From Marasmius tenuissimus (taxonomy: Eukaryota; Basidiomycota; Agaricomycetes; Agaricales; Marasmiaceae), in the NCBI GenBank assembly GCA_029532415.1, contig JAQOTA010000058.1, positions 62,001 to 126,000 of the forward strand: a stretch of 64,000 nucleotides of DNA, written 5' to 3'. A program made the translations under genes and the position numbers. The notes under the pieces are model-generated. The model worked only from the letters and a program-made list of their open reading frames with translations, was not told the DNA's origin and ran no database searches. Below are positions 31,093 through 45,847 of the stretch, piece by piece. Position 1 is the stretch's first letter. Each line of letters starts with the position of its first letter.

Positions 31093-32801
31093 TTAGGATT
31101 GCTCGTTCTCTGCGGCACCCTGTGAAAAAGTGTAATAAACGTTACTGATATTCCAGGGCAAGTCAAAGGGGGGCGTACATAGGAGATATAGTCAGGGCTT
31201 TCGCAAGCCTTGTATTCTTTCAGTAATTCGTCGCAAGTTGCCCTGTCCAACGAATCATTCAGTTTCCGGTCGATGCTTGGTCGTCAGAGACTTACCGTGC
31301 ATCGTCAAACTCTTCCAACCCATTCTCGAACATCTTCTCCTTCTTGTACTGTTCCATGAACGCATTTCTCCTTCTCAGTCGATCGAACTGATCCAACATG
31401 CGTTTGAAAAGCTAGCGTAGGCGTGGTGTTGGGCCATTGAGTTCATGCAGTCAATAAAGTCACTCACAGATGCGATACTCGTATGATTCGCGAGCATGAG
31501 CCCACTAACACGATGATTCGAGTGAATATACGGTGACCTCCGCGTCGGCGCTACCTGTATCGAAGCAGGCCCCCAAGAGATAAAGTTGGCCAGTTGTCGT
31601 TCCCTGATCCGCAGGAGCGACTGGTGAACTTCTGTAGGATCAACATCACCTTGAAGAATATTCAAGATAGAGATGTAGCAGGCGGTCTTGCTGGGGGCCG
31701 TAGAAACCATCCGGTTCTTAGGTTGTAACAAACGGCGCATTACATCCAATATTGTCGTTTTCCGGATTTGCTTTGCCTGTATAAAGAAGCATTGGCACGT
31801 TGGGTTTCACTCGAGAGGGAGAAACGCAACACTGACCTGGTCGATCTGGTCGCTGCTAAACGGGGTATAGGAGGTCATGAGGAAATGGCACCGCGGCGTC
31901 GGGATCAACGACGCGATTATCCCAACGAGATCGTTGTTCATGAACCCAGGATACCGAAGCGTTTGCGTACTCGCAGCCATCACCGTAGATACAAGTTGAT
32001 TCGTTTGATCAAAGCTTGGAGTCTGAAGGTGCAGTCGATCTGCTGCTATCCTCGCCAGTGCACCATTGTCCAGCACGACAACGGAATCCGCATGATTAAC
32101 CAACCGTTTCAACGTCAAAATCGAGTTGTAAGGCTGAACAACGACGTCGCCTTCCTGCGCATTGGGGAAGACACTGTATGTTTGGATCAGTTTCTTTGGG
32201 AATTTGTCGTTCAGGCGTTCCAGCACGAAAGAACCGAGACCAGAGCCAGTACCGCCTGCTATTGAGTGAGCTAGCATGAAGCCCTAGAAAGAGTGGAATG
32301 GCGAATCAGACTCGAAGATATCCCAAGTGCTCAAGCACGCACCTCTAACGAATCGCTTCCCTCAGCTTCTCTATCAATCATCTCCATAATCTCCTCGTAC
32401 AACTTCTCTCCAGCAGCATACCCTTGCGCCCAATTATTCCCAGCACCTCCTCCATCTTTCGATACAAAGATATTCTCCGGATTGTATAGATTCGCATATG
32501 GTGAGGTCAAGATATTGTTGATAACTCGCGGCTCGAGGTCGACCAGGATCGCGCGTGGAATGTAGTGCTCATCGTCAGCTTGGTAAAAGAAAACGTCCTT
32601 TCGGTCTCCTCCTTCGGTAGCCCATTCTTCCAAAATTCCTTCCTTGTTGATACCGTGTTCCGCACATAGACGCTGCCAGTAAACGGAACCCACTATAAGA
32701 AACACGCAGATGATCATGAGCATCGACCGGAAATCGAGAGCCTGATTCTTACTTTGGTTGCCACATTGACCGAGCTGCACGGTCACTATTTCACGCGGCA
32801 T
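31093..32801 (-). CDS. Gamma-tubulin
   Basis: Nucleates microtubules at spindle pole bodies as part of the gamma-tubulin complex. Seven exons (32801-32753, 32692-32343, 32283-31837, 31776-31468, 31411-31296, 31242-31179, 31119-31093) give 453 aa, the usual length. Visible motifs are [13 protein letters not shown] at the N-terminus, the GTP-binding GGTGSGLGS loop, and the gamma-specific [13 protein letters not shown] and TSYTPFSSD segments. The last nine codons sit in their own small exon and give the ending YGAAENEQS. Skipping that splice would add an unrelated tail. Confidence 0.95.
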
Positions 32802-32988
32802 TCTGGGTAACTACTGGCCCTTTCCAGGCAGCCGTAACGAGTAGGGAATCTGAGACGCGACGCGACGCGAGGATTTGGTTGAAGGCCAAGTGTGTCACGC
32901 GTTACGAGTAACGTTGAGCCTGAAGATCTTGCCAGGAGTTGGGATCGCAGCTAACCGATAACTAATGCTACAACATATATAATACATA

Positions 32989-35287
<2,299 letters not shown>

Positions 35288-35476
35288 GGGGGGTCGAGGA
35301 AGAGTCTGAATTGCCGACCGGCATTTGATCCAACAATTTCGACGCACAGTTTGATGCACTAGGAAGATAGAAAGCAAGTTACAGCTGTAGTAATGTCTGC
35401 TGATATTTAGATATGTGATGTAAAGTACATTGCAGATAGCCTATCGTCCTCTATTGTATGAATCTCTCCCTTTGGC

Positions 35477-38400
35477 CTACAACGTCCTAAATGCATCAAC
35501 CAAGCGTCCCCATTCCCGACATAATTCACTAGCCTGTTTCTCGCTCAGGAGCTCCGGGTTACACTCGATACACATACCAATGGAGTCTGTCGATGGATGG
35601 AAATACATTTCGACTTGGCAATCGTGCTGAAACGAAGTTAGCGGCGGTTAGTAAATATCCGAGAAACGTCGCTACCTGTATTTCTGGGAACGCAGTTTGA
35701 CCAGACTTTGGTTTCTCGGTGTAAGGCCGTGAGGAGTACGGGAACTACGGGGAGAGAGGTCAAACTAGAGAAAGTCGATCTGGTGGGAAAACGTACCTTT
35801 ACTGGTTGGAAGACTCTCTTTGGGCTTTCGTCTGCTTTGTCGGCCCCGCCGTTTCCAGGCAATCTCAGAACATTGACGGATATATTTGTCAACGCTTTGC
35901 CTGGCTTGCCAACCCACCGTACAACATCCGCCACCTGGCTCTGCTCGACAATCGGAGTACGTTTACCCAGATCTTCCTGTATTTCTTTCGCAATCGCTAC
36001 AGCGTCCTTCTCGTCCCGGTTAGCGAGGGCTACGTGAGTCGGGATATAGTTCGCTGTCGGCGCGGCTAGGGTGTCGATGTCCGGAATGATTCCGGAACGT
36101 CCAGCATGACAAAGAAGGAAAGTGGCTGAGTTGTTCGACGATCGTTTGGCTTGGACAAGGCCCCAGCAAGCTAACAGGACCGACTGAAGGGAAAGATTGT
36201 GGGCCCTCGCCCTTGTTTGGAGATCGTCGAGAGACTTCACGAGTTGCTTTAGATTGACAAGAGTACTTGTCGAAGGTTCCGAAGGTGGTTGGAAGCAAGC
36301 GATGAGAGGCCGCACGAACGACAACAGTCCCGACTTTTGGCTCAAATTCGAAGCCGGCAAGAGGGTGGAATTGAATCCCGCAGGGAACGACTGCCTCCAA
36401 TATCGTTCTTGTTCACCCAATGTTTCAGGGTTACGAGAAGAAGCTTTTGCGAAAGGCTCAATATCTCCACTGATATCGGACACCAGGGGGGTGGAGTAGG
36501 CAGACTCGAAATCTCTCATCAGGAGAGGAAGACTCCAACCATCTGATTCAATCATATCAGAATGCGTTCGAAAATCAAACGATACTGTCTGACTCACCAT
36601 ACTGCGAATGATGCAAGCCAACAACCATATAGCTTGAGGTCTTTCCATGTAAGAGAGCCAAACGTGTCGGAGGTCCCGAGGAGATTGGAGAGGAGACAAA
36701 TGCTCTTGCTTGCTGCCTCACAGCAGACAGCTCGTCGGATGAATCGATATTTAACTCCGTCCATTCAAACTCGTACGCCTTCAGGACGACCAGTGCCATC
36801 CTGAGCTCCTGCTCGCCAGTCTCCCAAAGGAATGATCGTAAAATTTTGTGTTTGACTGATAAATCTTGCCATGCATTGCGAATGCGCCGAGAAATAGCTC
36901 CAGGGTCTTCGCTTCGTTCGATTTTATACGTGAACGCATTCAGGTGACTCTCAGTCGTTCTGTAATAAGCCATTCCGGCGGCAGACGGGAACACCTGCTC
37001 GATCTTGTCGCTAAGCTCCGCTGGAACCGAGTGGCGAACATGCAGAATGATGGCTTCAGATAGAATGGGGGTTGTGACGTCGCGTATCTTCTTGTCGGCC
37101 TGAGATTGCTGGGTTGAGGATAGTACTGAAACAAGATTTTGAACGGTTGTGCTCCGCGCTACCTGCGTCGCAGAGATCGAGATCCCAGCCCGACGCGCGA
37201 GCGATGCAACTTGAATGGCGCAGATAGAGTCAATGCCAATGGAAACGAGTGAGGTGGTGGGTGTGACCGCATCTGAGGGTAACCCGACAAAGTCGATGAT
37301 TATTTTCCTCAATTGGTGCTGTTCATCTGTCCAGGTATCCATGACCTCGTAATCATCGACATCCTGAACCTTGGTGGTAGGTGTGTCGGGGACCGATTGG
37401 TCATTGATGAATATAGGGTCATCCGCTGGGAGTACAAAGGCATTGGGTGCCTTCACAAGCTGAGTGAGCTCATCGTTCAACTCGTTCAACAGAGAGAGCA
37501 AGCCATCATGGCTGGCAACGTCGGAGGCGCAAGAAGCAAATACGTGGAAGGAATCTGCCCGTTCATGTAGTTCGACATTGATGGCATACTTTTTTGACGC
37601 AAATTGAGTAGAGGGCCAACGCAATGGGATCGTAAACGAACCTGTGTCTTGCTTTCCTGCATTTCTCCTCGTCCCACAGTCGTCCACAGTGGATCTTCTA
37701 CCTTAACTTCAGAGTGTGGTTGATAGAGAAACAGCGTATCGAACAGGTTGGGACATTCAAGCTGGCGTTGTATCGACCTAAGTGATGCATGTTGCCAGGG
37801 TAGCCCTGTAGTATTCCATCCCTGCAAAGCTCGTACCAACTGTCGGTTGGTGAGTCCAGAGGTGATCTTCACTCGGCAAGGGATGGTGTTCTGACAGAAG
37901 ATTATTAGCCACCCACGAGTTGATCATAACCACGAATAGAAAAAGCTCACGAAGACAGGCCCAATGACCGAATCCGCGTCGGGGATCGTTCTTCCTGAGA
38001 TGACTTGACCGAATATGATGTCAGAAGAGCCGACCTTCCGAGCCAAAGCTTTGGCCCATGCAGCCTGCCCTAGGCACTGGGGGTGAACATGGTATCGGCG
38101 GCAGAACCGACGGACTTCTTCGGCAGAGAGGTCAAGGTCAATCGAAGACCTCCAAGCATCCCCCGAGCCAACAGAGTCCCTTGGGGTATGGCACGGTCGG
38201 GCGCCTTGCAGCTTCGTGGCCCAAAACTCCGTACCCCCTTTCTCCTGCATCAAGATCGTATCCGCAATGGGCAGGAATTGAACGGGACTGGGAACATCAA
38301 GGCCGCGATATAATTGTCGAACTCGATGGAATAGTGTTGGGATCGCTATGCCGTCGTAGAGCGCATGATGAAGCACGACGATGAGGTACCTTTGATCGTC

Positions 38401-41400
38401 CGTCAGGTGCAAGAAATGCACTGGAGGACGGGCAAAATCGCCTTCATCTTTAAAGGACAGCGACGAGATGAAATCGCTTCTGGCACCAGCTAGCGGCCCT
38501 GTAAGTTTCTTGGATGACCATTTGAAATCGCTGGATGAGTGGACTATCTGCGCCCATTGACCGACGTTGGATGCGAAATGGAACGAAGTCCGAAGGATAT
38601 CGAGTTGCTCAACCGCCAGTTGCCAGGCGGTTCTGAGCCGCTCAGAGTCGCAGTGAGGGAGCAACTGGCAGGTGAACGCATGCACGTACAACTGTCCCCC
38701 GGAGTTCAAAGTCTGTAAGATCGACAGGTCATGAGCGTACTCTCGCATAGTCAGAATGTGCTCGTACCTGTGCGAGCATCCCGGTTTGTAGTGCTGTGCA
38801 TCCCGACACTTCGAGTTTATCGTCCTCGGCTAACTTCAGTTTCGACAACTCCAAATCGGAGGCGAGCTGTTCTTTGAGTTGAGCCAACCACTTTGTTGAT
38901 TCCTGGCTCGTGCGAGAATCGTCTTTAACTGAAACCTCTGCGACGCGTTTCGCGATTTCCCGAATGACGTCGCCCTGGATAATATCAACTGCTGAGACCT
39001 TGATTCCTTGTTCGGCAAGTTTTCGTCCCAACGACACGGCCTTAATCGAACTCAGCCCCAGGGCCGTTAACGATGTTGTAGGGTGAACTGCTGAAGCATC
39101 GACCCGAAGGAATTCGGTAACAGCGCTGGTCAACGAAGACTCTAGTTTGTGGTCGACCGTATGCTCAGGGTCGCGGCGAGAACCGTCAGATCCGGTCAGA
39201 TGGCGCGATGCCATCTCATTATCAGAGTTCAACTGAAGCCCGTCCCAGTGTCCTGTTAACAAACTCTCCACGGACTCCTCAAATCGACGCAAGAACAGGT
39301 TGACTTGCTCTTGAGACAATTCAGGCGTTGTAAAAGAGAGCTTGGCCTCAACGGAGTCAGCGATGGAGTTCATGACCACTTCCATGTTGAAGTAAAACTA
39401 GAAGATTTCGGTCAAAAGTTTGATTTGAGATTGAGGATAGAATATTCACCTCGGGAACAGCCCGACTGGAGGCAAGATGCTCAATGACCTCCGTGCGCTT
39501 GGCGTGGTCGTCGAAGCGACATGATAAAAGAACTCCGACGAGATTCTTGACGCCAAGCCATCTCTGAACCTGACCCAACGAGACATGTTCGTATCTGGAG
39601 CTTTCGCTGATGAAGCTTTGTGCGTTCTTGAACAAGTGGTCGGAATCCCCGAGGTCTACACGGGTAGGCACCACGGAGACGAGAGGACAGATAGCGTTCT
39701 CGATGTCGTCCAAGGGCAAGGAACGACCTGATCTCACGACCTGCAGACAAGCAATGAGCTTAACGTTATTTGGTTGGGCATAGACTGAAGACCTACACCA
39801 AAGATAGCCTCCTTCGAGTTCCAGCCAAAGAACTCGCGCCCGGCAACTGCAAACGCCACTGTCCAAAAGGCCTGTAACGTGACATGCCACTCTTTGTTGC
39901 ACTTGTCCTTCACATCGCCCAACGAGATCTTTTCCAAGGGATAGGTCATCCATACCACATCCTTCTCGCCATCCGCCTTGGGTACTAGTGTCGTGCGATC
40001 CTGACCCTGAATGGAAGCGAAGCGGTCGAGGTAGAACTGCTTTGTTTCTAAGTCGTCGGCCGGAGGAATCAGAGATAATACCGCAGATAACGGTACGGGT
40101 TCCGAGAGAGGGGGAGTAGAATCGGAGGAAAGATACGTAGACCGGAACTCGTCGACAAGAAGTGGCATTGCGTTTCCGTCGTACAACGCGTGGTTTATGG
40201 AGAATACCGTGTACAGACGCGGCACCTCAGATGAGGTGTCTTCGTATACGGTTACGGCCCACAGTGGTGTCGTCAAGTCTTCGTTTATCCGAGTGGAGAC
40301 GCCGAGGGCCCCTTCGTTCAAGAACCATTTCTCGAAAGTTTCAGTGAGATGGATAGTCGTAAGACTGTAGGGAATATCGACCACGCTGTGCTTCAAGACA
40401 ACTTGAACGAGAGCGCCGGTGTCGTCTGTAGCAAAGACAGTCCTATGAAAAGCTGTCAGTATCTTTTAAAGCATGCAGGGAAAGGATCTCTTACCTCAAG
40501 ATCTGTTGCCTTTCCATAACCAGCCTCCAGCTGCTCTTCATCTTCGCAGTATCCACGCCTTCCACACAGCGATACATGAAATGTTGAACATAGGACTCGG
40601 GACTTTCCATCGACCTGAACAGAACACCCTCCTGGACAGGGAACAGAGGTAACACAGTATCGATATCGCTGGGGGCAAACACCGATTCCGCTGCGTCTAT
40701 CATCGCCTTATCTGTAAGGGTCCTGACCGCCACGCTCTGATCTTGCTCCGGCGAGTCAGTGCGTCCAAGTCGAGCAGCAATGTCCTCCACCACAGGCGCT
40801 TCCATGAGCTGTGCCGCTTCTATCCGTGCCGAAAACGCTTTCCTCAACTCGCCAGCCAAAGCGGCGAACCGGAGAGAGTCAAAGCCACATTCGAAGAGGT
40901 TCAGATTGGGACTCGATTGAATCTTCTCATCGCCACCAACTTTGCGGACGACCTCCATGATTCGCGCCTCCGTCTCCGTTAGAGGCCTCTCCTCCTTCCT
41001 CTCCTTTGCTCCACCCGATCCTCCGCTGCCTCCCTGTATCGCAACGAGTTCCTTCACACTGATCTCCCCGAATAGGTTTTTCAGAACTTTCCCCTCTACC
41101 TTCCCGTTCAGACTGAGTGGGAGCCATCCCAAAGGAACAATGTAGCTCGGACGCATGTACACCGCCAACTCTTTCTCGGCCCTCTCCTTCATCTTCTTCA
41201 CAGCCGCCTTCATCTCGTCAGTCGTTATCAGAGGCGGTACCTCCGTCCTTCGTTGCTGGAAAGTAATCGACGAGTCTTGAATCGCCATGAATGACACCAA
41301 AAGCTCACTAGACGCCGATAGGTTCGGATGTGTAGCAATCATCGTCGCAGCGTCCACCTCGGAGTCTAAAGCGGACCGAAGGACATTTGACACGCCCTCA

Positions 41401-43568
41401 GCCTCGATACGAACGCCCCGTAGTTTGATCTGGGTGTCTATGCGACCCATAATCTCCAGGCTTCCGTCGTGCATCATCCTGACGAGATCACCGGTCCGAT
41501 AGCCGCGCTTGCCCTCGTACTCGACGAAGACCTTCTTTGTCACTTCTGGTAGTCCAATGTATCCAACGCCAACTAGAGGTCCACAGACGAGCAGCTCCCC
41601 AGGGGTTCCGCGGGGTACCAGTTTGAGATTGTTTTGAGGATCGACGATATAAGCGTGGCAAGACTCGAAAGGCCTCCCAATGTTCTCCTTCCTATCTGTT
41701 GGAGATACACGACGAGCCGTGCAACCAATCGTAGCCTCCGTCGGACTTGAAAAACAGCGATGAGATAGAAATCGAAACCCTGACCAGTACGATTACTCAC
41801 CCATAGAAGTTGGCAAGGATAACTCTTGGATGGTCGGCCCACTTCTTCAGCAGCTGAATCGACCGTTTGTTGAGTTACGTCGCAGGAAAGAGATATGAAG
41901 AGACTAAACCCACCGAATCACTCATCTTTTCGCCTCCACTGACCAGATATTTGATCATCTCTTCCTCCCCATTTAACGTGGCTTCGATCATGCTTGGTAC
42001 CATACCAAGATGGGTTATCCCTATTCCGGTTATGACTCCCTTTAAATCGGCCAAAAGTTCGTATCGTTGTCCACTGACGAGACGTATGCCCAGACGCCAC
42101 GTCTGGGTGATTTCTGATATGTGCACATCAAACGCAATAGCTGTATGGGAGAAAAGAACCAGTCAATAAACGGGTAATGGAACAAAAAAATGATATAAAT
42201 CAACATACAGGCAAGGGCCAATCGCTTGTCTTTATCAGGATCAGTCACTTTCTCGGGGAAGATGCACATTGCTTCGATAGCCCAGTAAAGGCCGCGATGG
42301 TTCAGAAGACACCCCTTTGGTGTCCCGGTGGTACCTTTAGGAAAGGACGTAAGAAAATGCGACAGTGAAAGGTGAAAAGTAGCTCACCCGAAGTGTAGAG
42401 TAGATATGCCAACTTGTCAAGTTCCGCATTGCAAATGTCCTTTGACCCGTCCTCCTCGTTTATTTCGTCCTGTACTTGACGGTCGTCGAGAACCACTGCC
42501 CGATCGCCAAAGATGGAAGCTTGCTCTGACGTTGTGATGACGAGAAGAGCGTCACTGTCCGATGCGATGTATCTTTTACGCTCGGGCGGTAGGTCTGGGT
42601 CAATCTTGAGGGAATGGAGTGAGTTAAAGGAACGTAAATCGTATGAAATTGCGCACCGAGACATAACAACCACCAGCTTTCCATATACCGGCATGAGCGA
42701 TATAGAAATCGACATCTCTGTTTCTACACACTGCAACTCTGTCCTCCCGCCCCACGACCAGACCTCTGCGTTGGATGAGCCAGCTCCCAAACTGGTTACT
42801 CCTCTCGTTGAGTTCCTTATAGGTGAGGGTGTCAGGAGGGTGGTCCAGGCCGTTCGTTGTATATATTTCGTGGGCTACACCATCCGGCCGTTCTCTGGCG
42901 TTGCTCATAAGCCATGATAAGGTAAGAACTGCCTTGGAATCGTCGTAAGCAGGCTCGTAGGCCGACATGAGGTCGCGGGGAAGGGAAAGGGGAGTATTTA
43001 TGGGTGCAGATGGGCCCACATTCGAAGCGAAGAAAACACATGTTTCATGAATTTGGTTCAAGAGAATTCTGGCTGAGATCTCCGAAATGATAGTTGTCGA
43101 GTGATGAAGAGATAGCGCTTTGGTGGTAGGATTGGCGTGTAAAACGAGTGCTGACGATGTCGATGTCTCTGAGAGTGCGTCACCCCAGTGGAAGACGGCG
43201 GGAAACAGGTCCTGCTCTAACTTCAATCCCCAGCTCGACGCAAGCTTGCCTTCATCGACACTACTCCCATGCCTAACTTGTTCGTCCAGGTCTCTGGCAA
43301 AGTCCTCGAAAGTGACCGGAGCGTCCGACTCTGTCGATATTCTGGCTCGAAATGGTACTCTGCTCGTCAGGCCATTGGCAAATACAAAGTCCCTGGTGTC
43401 GAGATAGAGCAGGATAACTCTGGAGAATGAAGCTCTGATTCGAGACTCAGTCGCAACCTCTGAGTTGAACGAGAGTTCTACTTGTTCTCGGCCTTCAGGA
43501 GGATGTCTTGAGCCGGTTCCAAGGTCGGGTAAGGGCTGGTAAGAATAGTCGTCCAGAGGGGGGAACAT
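35477..43568 (-). CDS. Siderophore NRPS, A-T-C-T-C-T-C (basidioferrin-synthetase type)
   Basis: Fifteen exons (43568-42657, 42604-42388, 42334-42209, 42140-41914, 41853-41801, 41745-40495, 40442-39797, 39740-39450, 39397-38768, 38712-37951, 37890-37642, 37588-36598, 36542-35797, 35744-35676, 35626-35477) hold phase and give 2439 aa. Order: a condensation-like fragment (residues about 1-200), one adenylation domain (about 220-740; LLYTSGTTGTPKG, FYGPTEATIG, YRTGDLVR, LNGKVEGK), T1 (ECGFDSLRF), C1 (INHALYDG), T2 (LGLSSIKA), C2 (LHHALYDG), T3 (IGIDSICA), C3 (LHHSQYDG). One A domain serving three T-C pairs is the layout of the conserved basidiomycete synthetases that make a trimeric acetyl-hydroxyornithine siderophore. 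The acetyltransferase next door supports this. All three T domains keep the serine and all C domains keep HHxxxDG or NHxxxDG. Confidence 0.9.
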
Positions 43569-44380
43569 GGTGGTCGGAGAGGAGGATATGACGAGTTTAG
43601 TCAACTAAAAGCATGATAAAATTCCGGATAATAGCACACATGGCTTGGACTCCCGAACTCGTAGTCAAGCCTGCTAATGGACCCTTGAGGTACGGTGCCG
43701 CAATGTGGTTATTGGAGAAGCGATGATGGGCCGGAATCTTATCTGATTTCTGATCATATCGCCTAGATAAAATAATTTGATAACCATGTGGCGCTTTTAA
43801 CGGCCAGCCCTGAAGTTCTGCCACCCTCTTCAAGCTCTGAATAATTTTCAATCTACACAAACACGCTCAGCCTTCAGCACACTTGGCTTCAGCTCTCACT
43901 TACTACGTCACAAATAGATCATTCTGAGCTGTCAATAGTCGGGCACTCGTCGGATTCCAAACCATATTCAAAATCAAAGTTCTGATTTTCAGCCTTGTTG
44001 TACATCTGATTCTTCCGACCATCGCTCGAATCAAATGCGTCAGTGTATCGCACCTGTTCGGGTAGGCTCGGAGTTTATAACAGGGCGTTGCGGCTGGGTG
44101 AGTTTTGAAGCGAGCTTGTTTAGATTCGGTGGCACAGCGGCAGCCTGGGCCGCTACCTACTAGCAGTGATTGATATATCGTCCGAGTAGCAGACGCTCTT
44201 ACTCAAGCAGTTTGAATGAGTGCTAATACATACATTCAGGAGAGATTCTACCCACATTCTGGACCCCTTTGCCCAGAATCCAGACTTACTCGTCATTTGG
44301 AATATGATGGTGTGGCGGGTAATCTTTCTCTTATCATGATCTTGATCTAATCAGATATATATATCACCCCGATCTGTATA
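43569..44380. promoter_or_regulatory. Divergent intergenic region between NRPS and acetyltransferase
   Basis: 812 bp without a gene. Besides the cluster near the NRPS, a GATAA (44331-44335, minus strand) and a near-consensus ATCAGATAT (44350-44358) lie 23-50 bp before the acetyltransferase start. A TATA-rich run (gatatatatatc) is also there. Confidence 0.6.
43615..43783. promoter_or_regulatory. GATA-site cluster in the divergent siderophore promoter
   Basis: Five GATAA sites lie within 170 bp upstream of the NRPS start: 43615, 43627, 43739-43747 (minus strand, reading ATCAGATAA), 43765 and 43778. ATCWGATAA is the known preferred site of fungal iron-responsive GATA repressors (SREA/Urbs1 class). 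Repression under iron-replete conditions is an inference. Confidence 0.6.
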
Positions 44381-45738
44381 ATGTCTGCAATCAAACTTCA
44401 GGCTCATTCTCCGACCACCATGGCTTCTACTCAACCCAGAACTTCAGGATACGTTCGTGAAGAATATGTTGCTCCTCCTGACCACACCTTCACCCTTCCA
44501 GACCACTCATCTGTCAAGACCACAGAGACCGACGGAGTGATCGAGGTCGTCTTACCTTCTTCCAGCGTCGTTGTGTTCGAACCGTCGCAGAGAACCCTCA
44601 GAACTAGCCCCCACGGCATAGTCAACGATGATCGGGCAGTATCGAGTCCTGCTGTTGTCTTGAAGCCCAAGGGACCCTCAGAACTCACCATCGCAGACGT
44701 TTGGGCAGCACTCTATGCATTTTGGATTCGTCGCTCCCAGCTCGAAGTACACCCTCTCATCCTCGCAGAATCATCATCTCTGAAAAATGTCGACGAGATC
44801 CTCACTTATCTCACTCACACTGGCCTGGCATTGTCACCGCCGGATGCCCAAGCCTCTTACGAACTTCTCATCAACCGCGCAGCTTTCTGGCAAGGCGCCG
44901 GTTGCCCGACTCATCTCCACTGGCTACGAACCCCCGTTCCATTCCCCGGGTTGAGTCCTCTCCATCCTTTCCCATTCACTCAGTCCTTCACTCGCTCCGA
45001 ACACGTCCTGACGACCCACCCATTGCGACCGCCTAAACCAGCCCCTGGTTCCGTCATTTACTCTCGGTATATTCACCAAGTCGGTCAGCACCTCACCTTT
45101 ACTCACATCGACGCGTCCAACCCCGAGCATTTCGCCACGTACTCGAAATGGCAGAACACTGACCGTGTCAACGTCGGATGGCGCGAAAAGGGCCCCGACG
45201 AAAAGCACAGAACGTACCTCGCTGACCGACTCGCTGATAAGCATATCATGGGCTTCATCGTCGCTTGGGACGGAGAGTTCGCCGGGTACGGCGAGATGAG
45301 CTGGGTCAAGGAAGATCCCATGGGCACTTATGTCGGTGGTTTGGGAGACTATGACCAGGGTACTCACCTGCTGATCGGTGAAGAGAAATTCAGAGGTCGT
45401 CAGAGGTGTAAGTGGGCCTTCTGCGCTTCGAAGTATTCTTGAAGGTTGACCGAAATACCTCCAGTTACTGCCGTTATGACCGCGATGAAACACGCCTGCT
45501 TCCTGCGGGATCCACGAACAGAAGTCGTCGTCGGAGAACCTCGAGCAGACTTGCCTATTGTGCCGAGGCTCATCGCATACCTTCCGCAAGAGTTGAACAG
45601 GGTAAGTAGTCGTCGTAAATCATCTGCCCTTGCAACGCGAACTCATTGCTCCCCCAGGAATTCGAGTTCCCTCATAAGCGTGCCGTCTACTTTGCTTTAC
45701 GCCGGGAGAGATTCTTCCAGGCTGCGATGTTGGACTAA
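44381..45738 (+). CDS. N5-hydroxyornithine acetyltransferase of siderophore synthesis
   Basis: GNAT-fold acyltransferase of the IucB/SidF/SidL group, expected to acylate N5-hydroxyornithine to the hydroxamate monomer for the NRPS. Three exons (44381-45407, 45465-45601, 45658-45738) give 414 aa, or 401 from the second ATG at 44420, which has a better context. The N-terminal 200 residues are the family's extra domain. The catalytic part has SKWQNTDRVNVGWREKG, HIMGFIVAWDGEFAGYGEMS and GDYDQGTHLLIGEEKFRGRQ, and ends with PHKRAVYFALRRERFF. It is divergent from the NRPS, so the two are probably co-regulated. The ornithine N5-monooxygenase that the pathway needs is not in this window. Confidence 0.88.
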
Positions 45739-45847
45739 AAGAAGCTGAATGTATACCGATCAAACCCTTGAGTAGTACTGTAGTTATCCAGTGATGTAGT
45801 TCTCTCCACCCACATATCGAAAAAGTTCGGTGCTGAAACTTTTGCCC

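Noticed and set aside
31032..31250. Gamma-tubulin with a 70-residue unrelated C-terminus
   Set aside because: A GT-AG intron (31178-31120) leads to the conserved short ending YGAAENEQS; the read-through tail is intron and flank.
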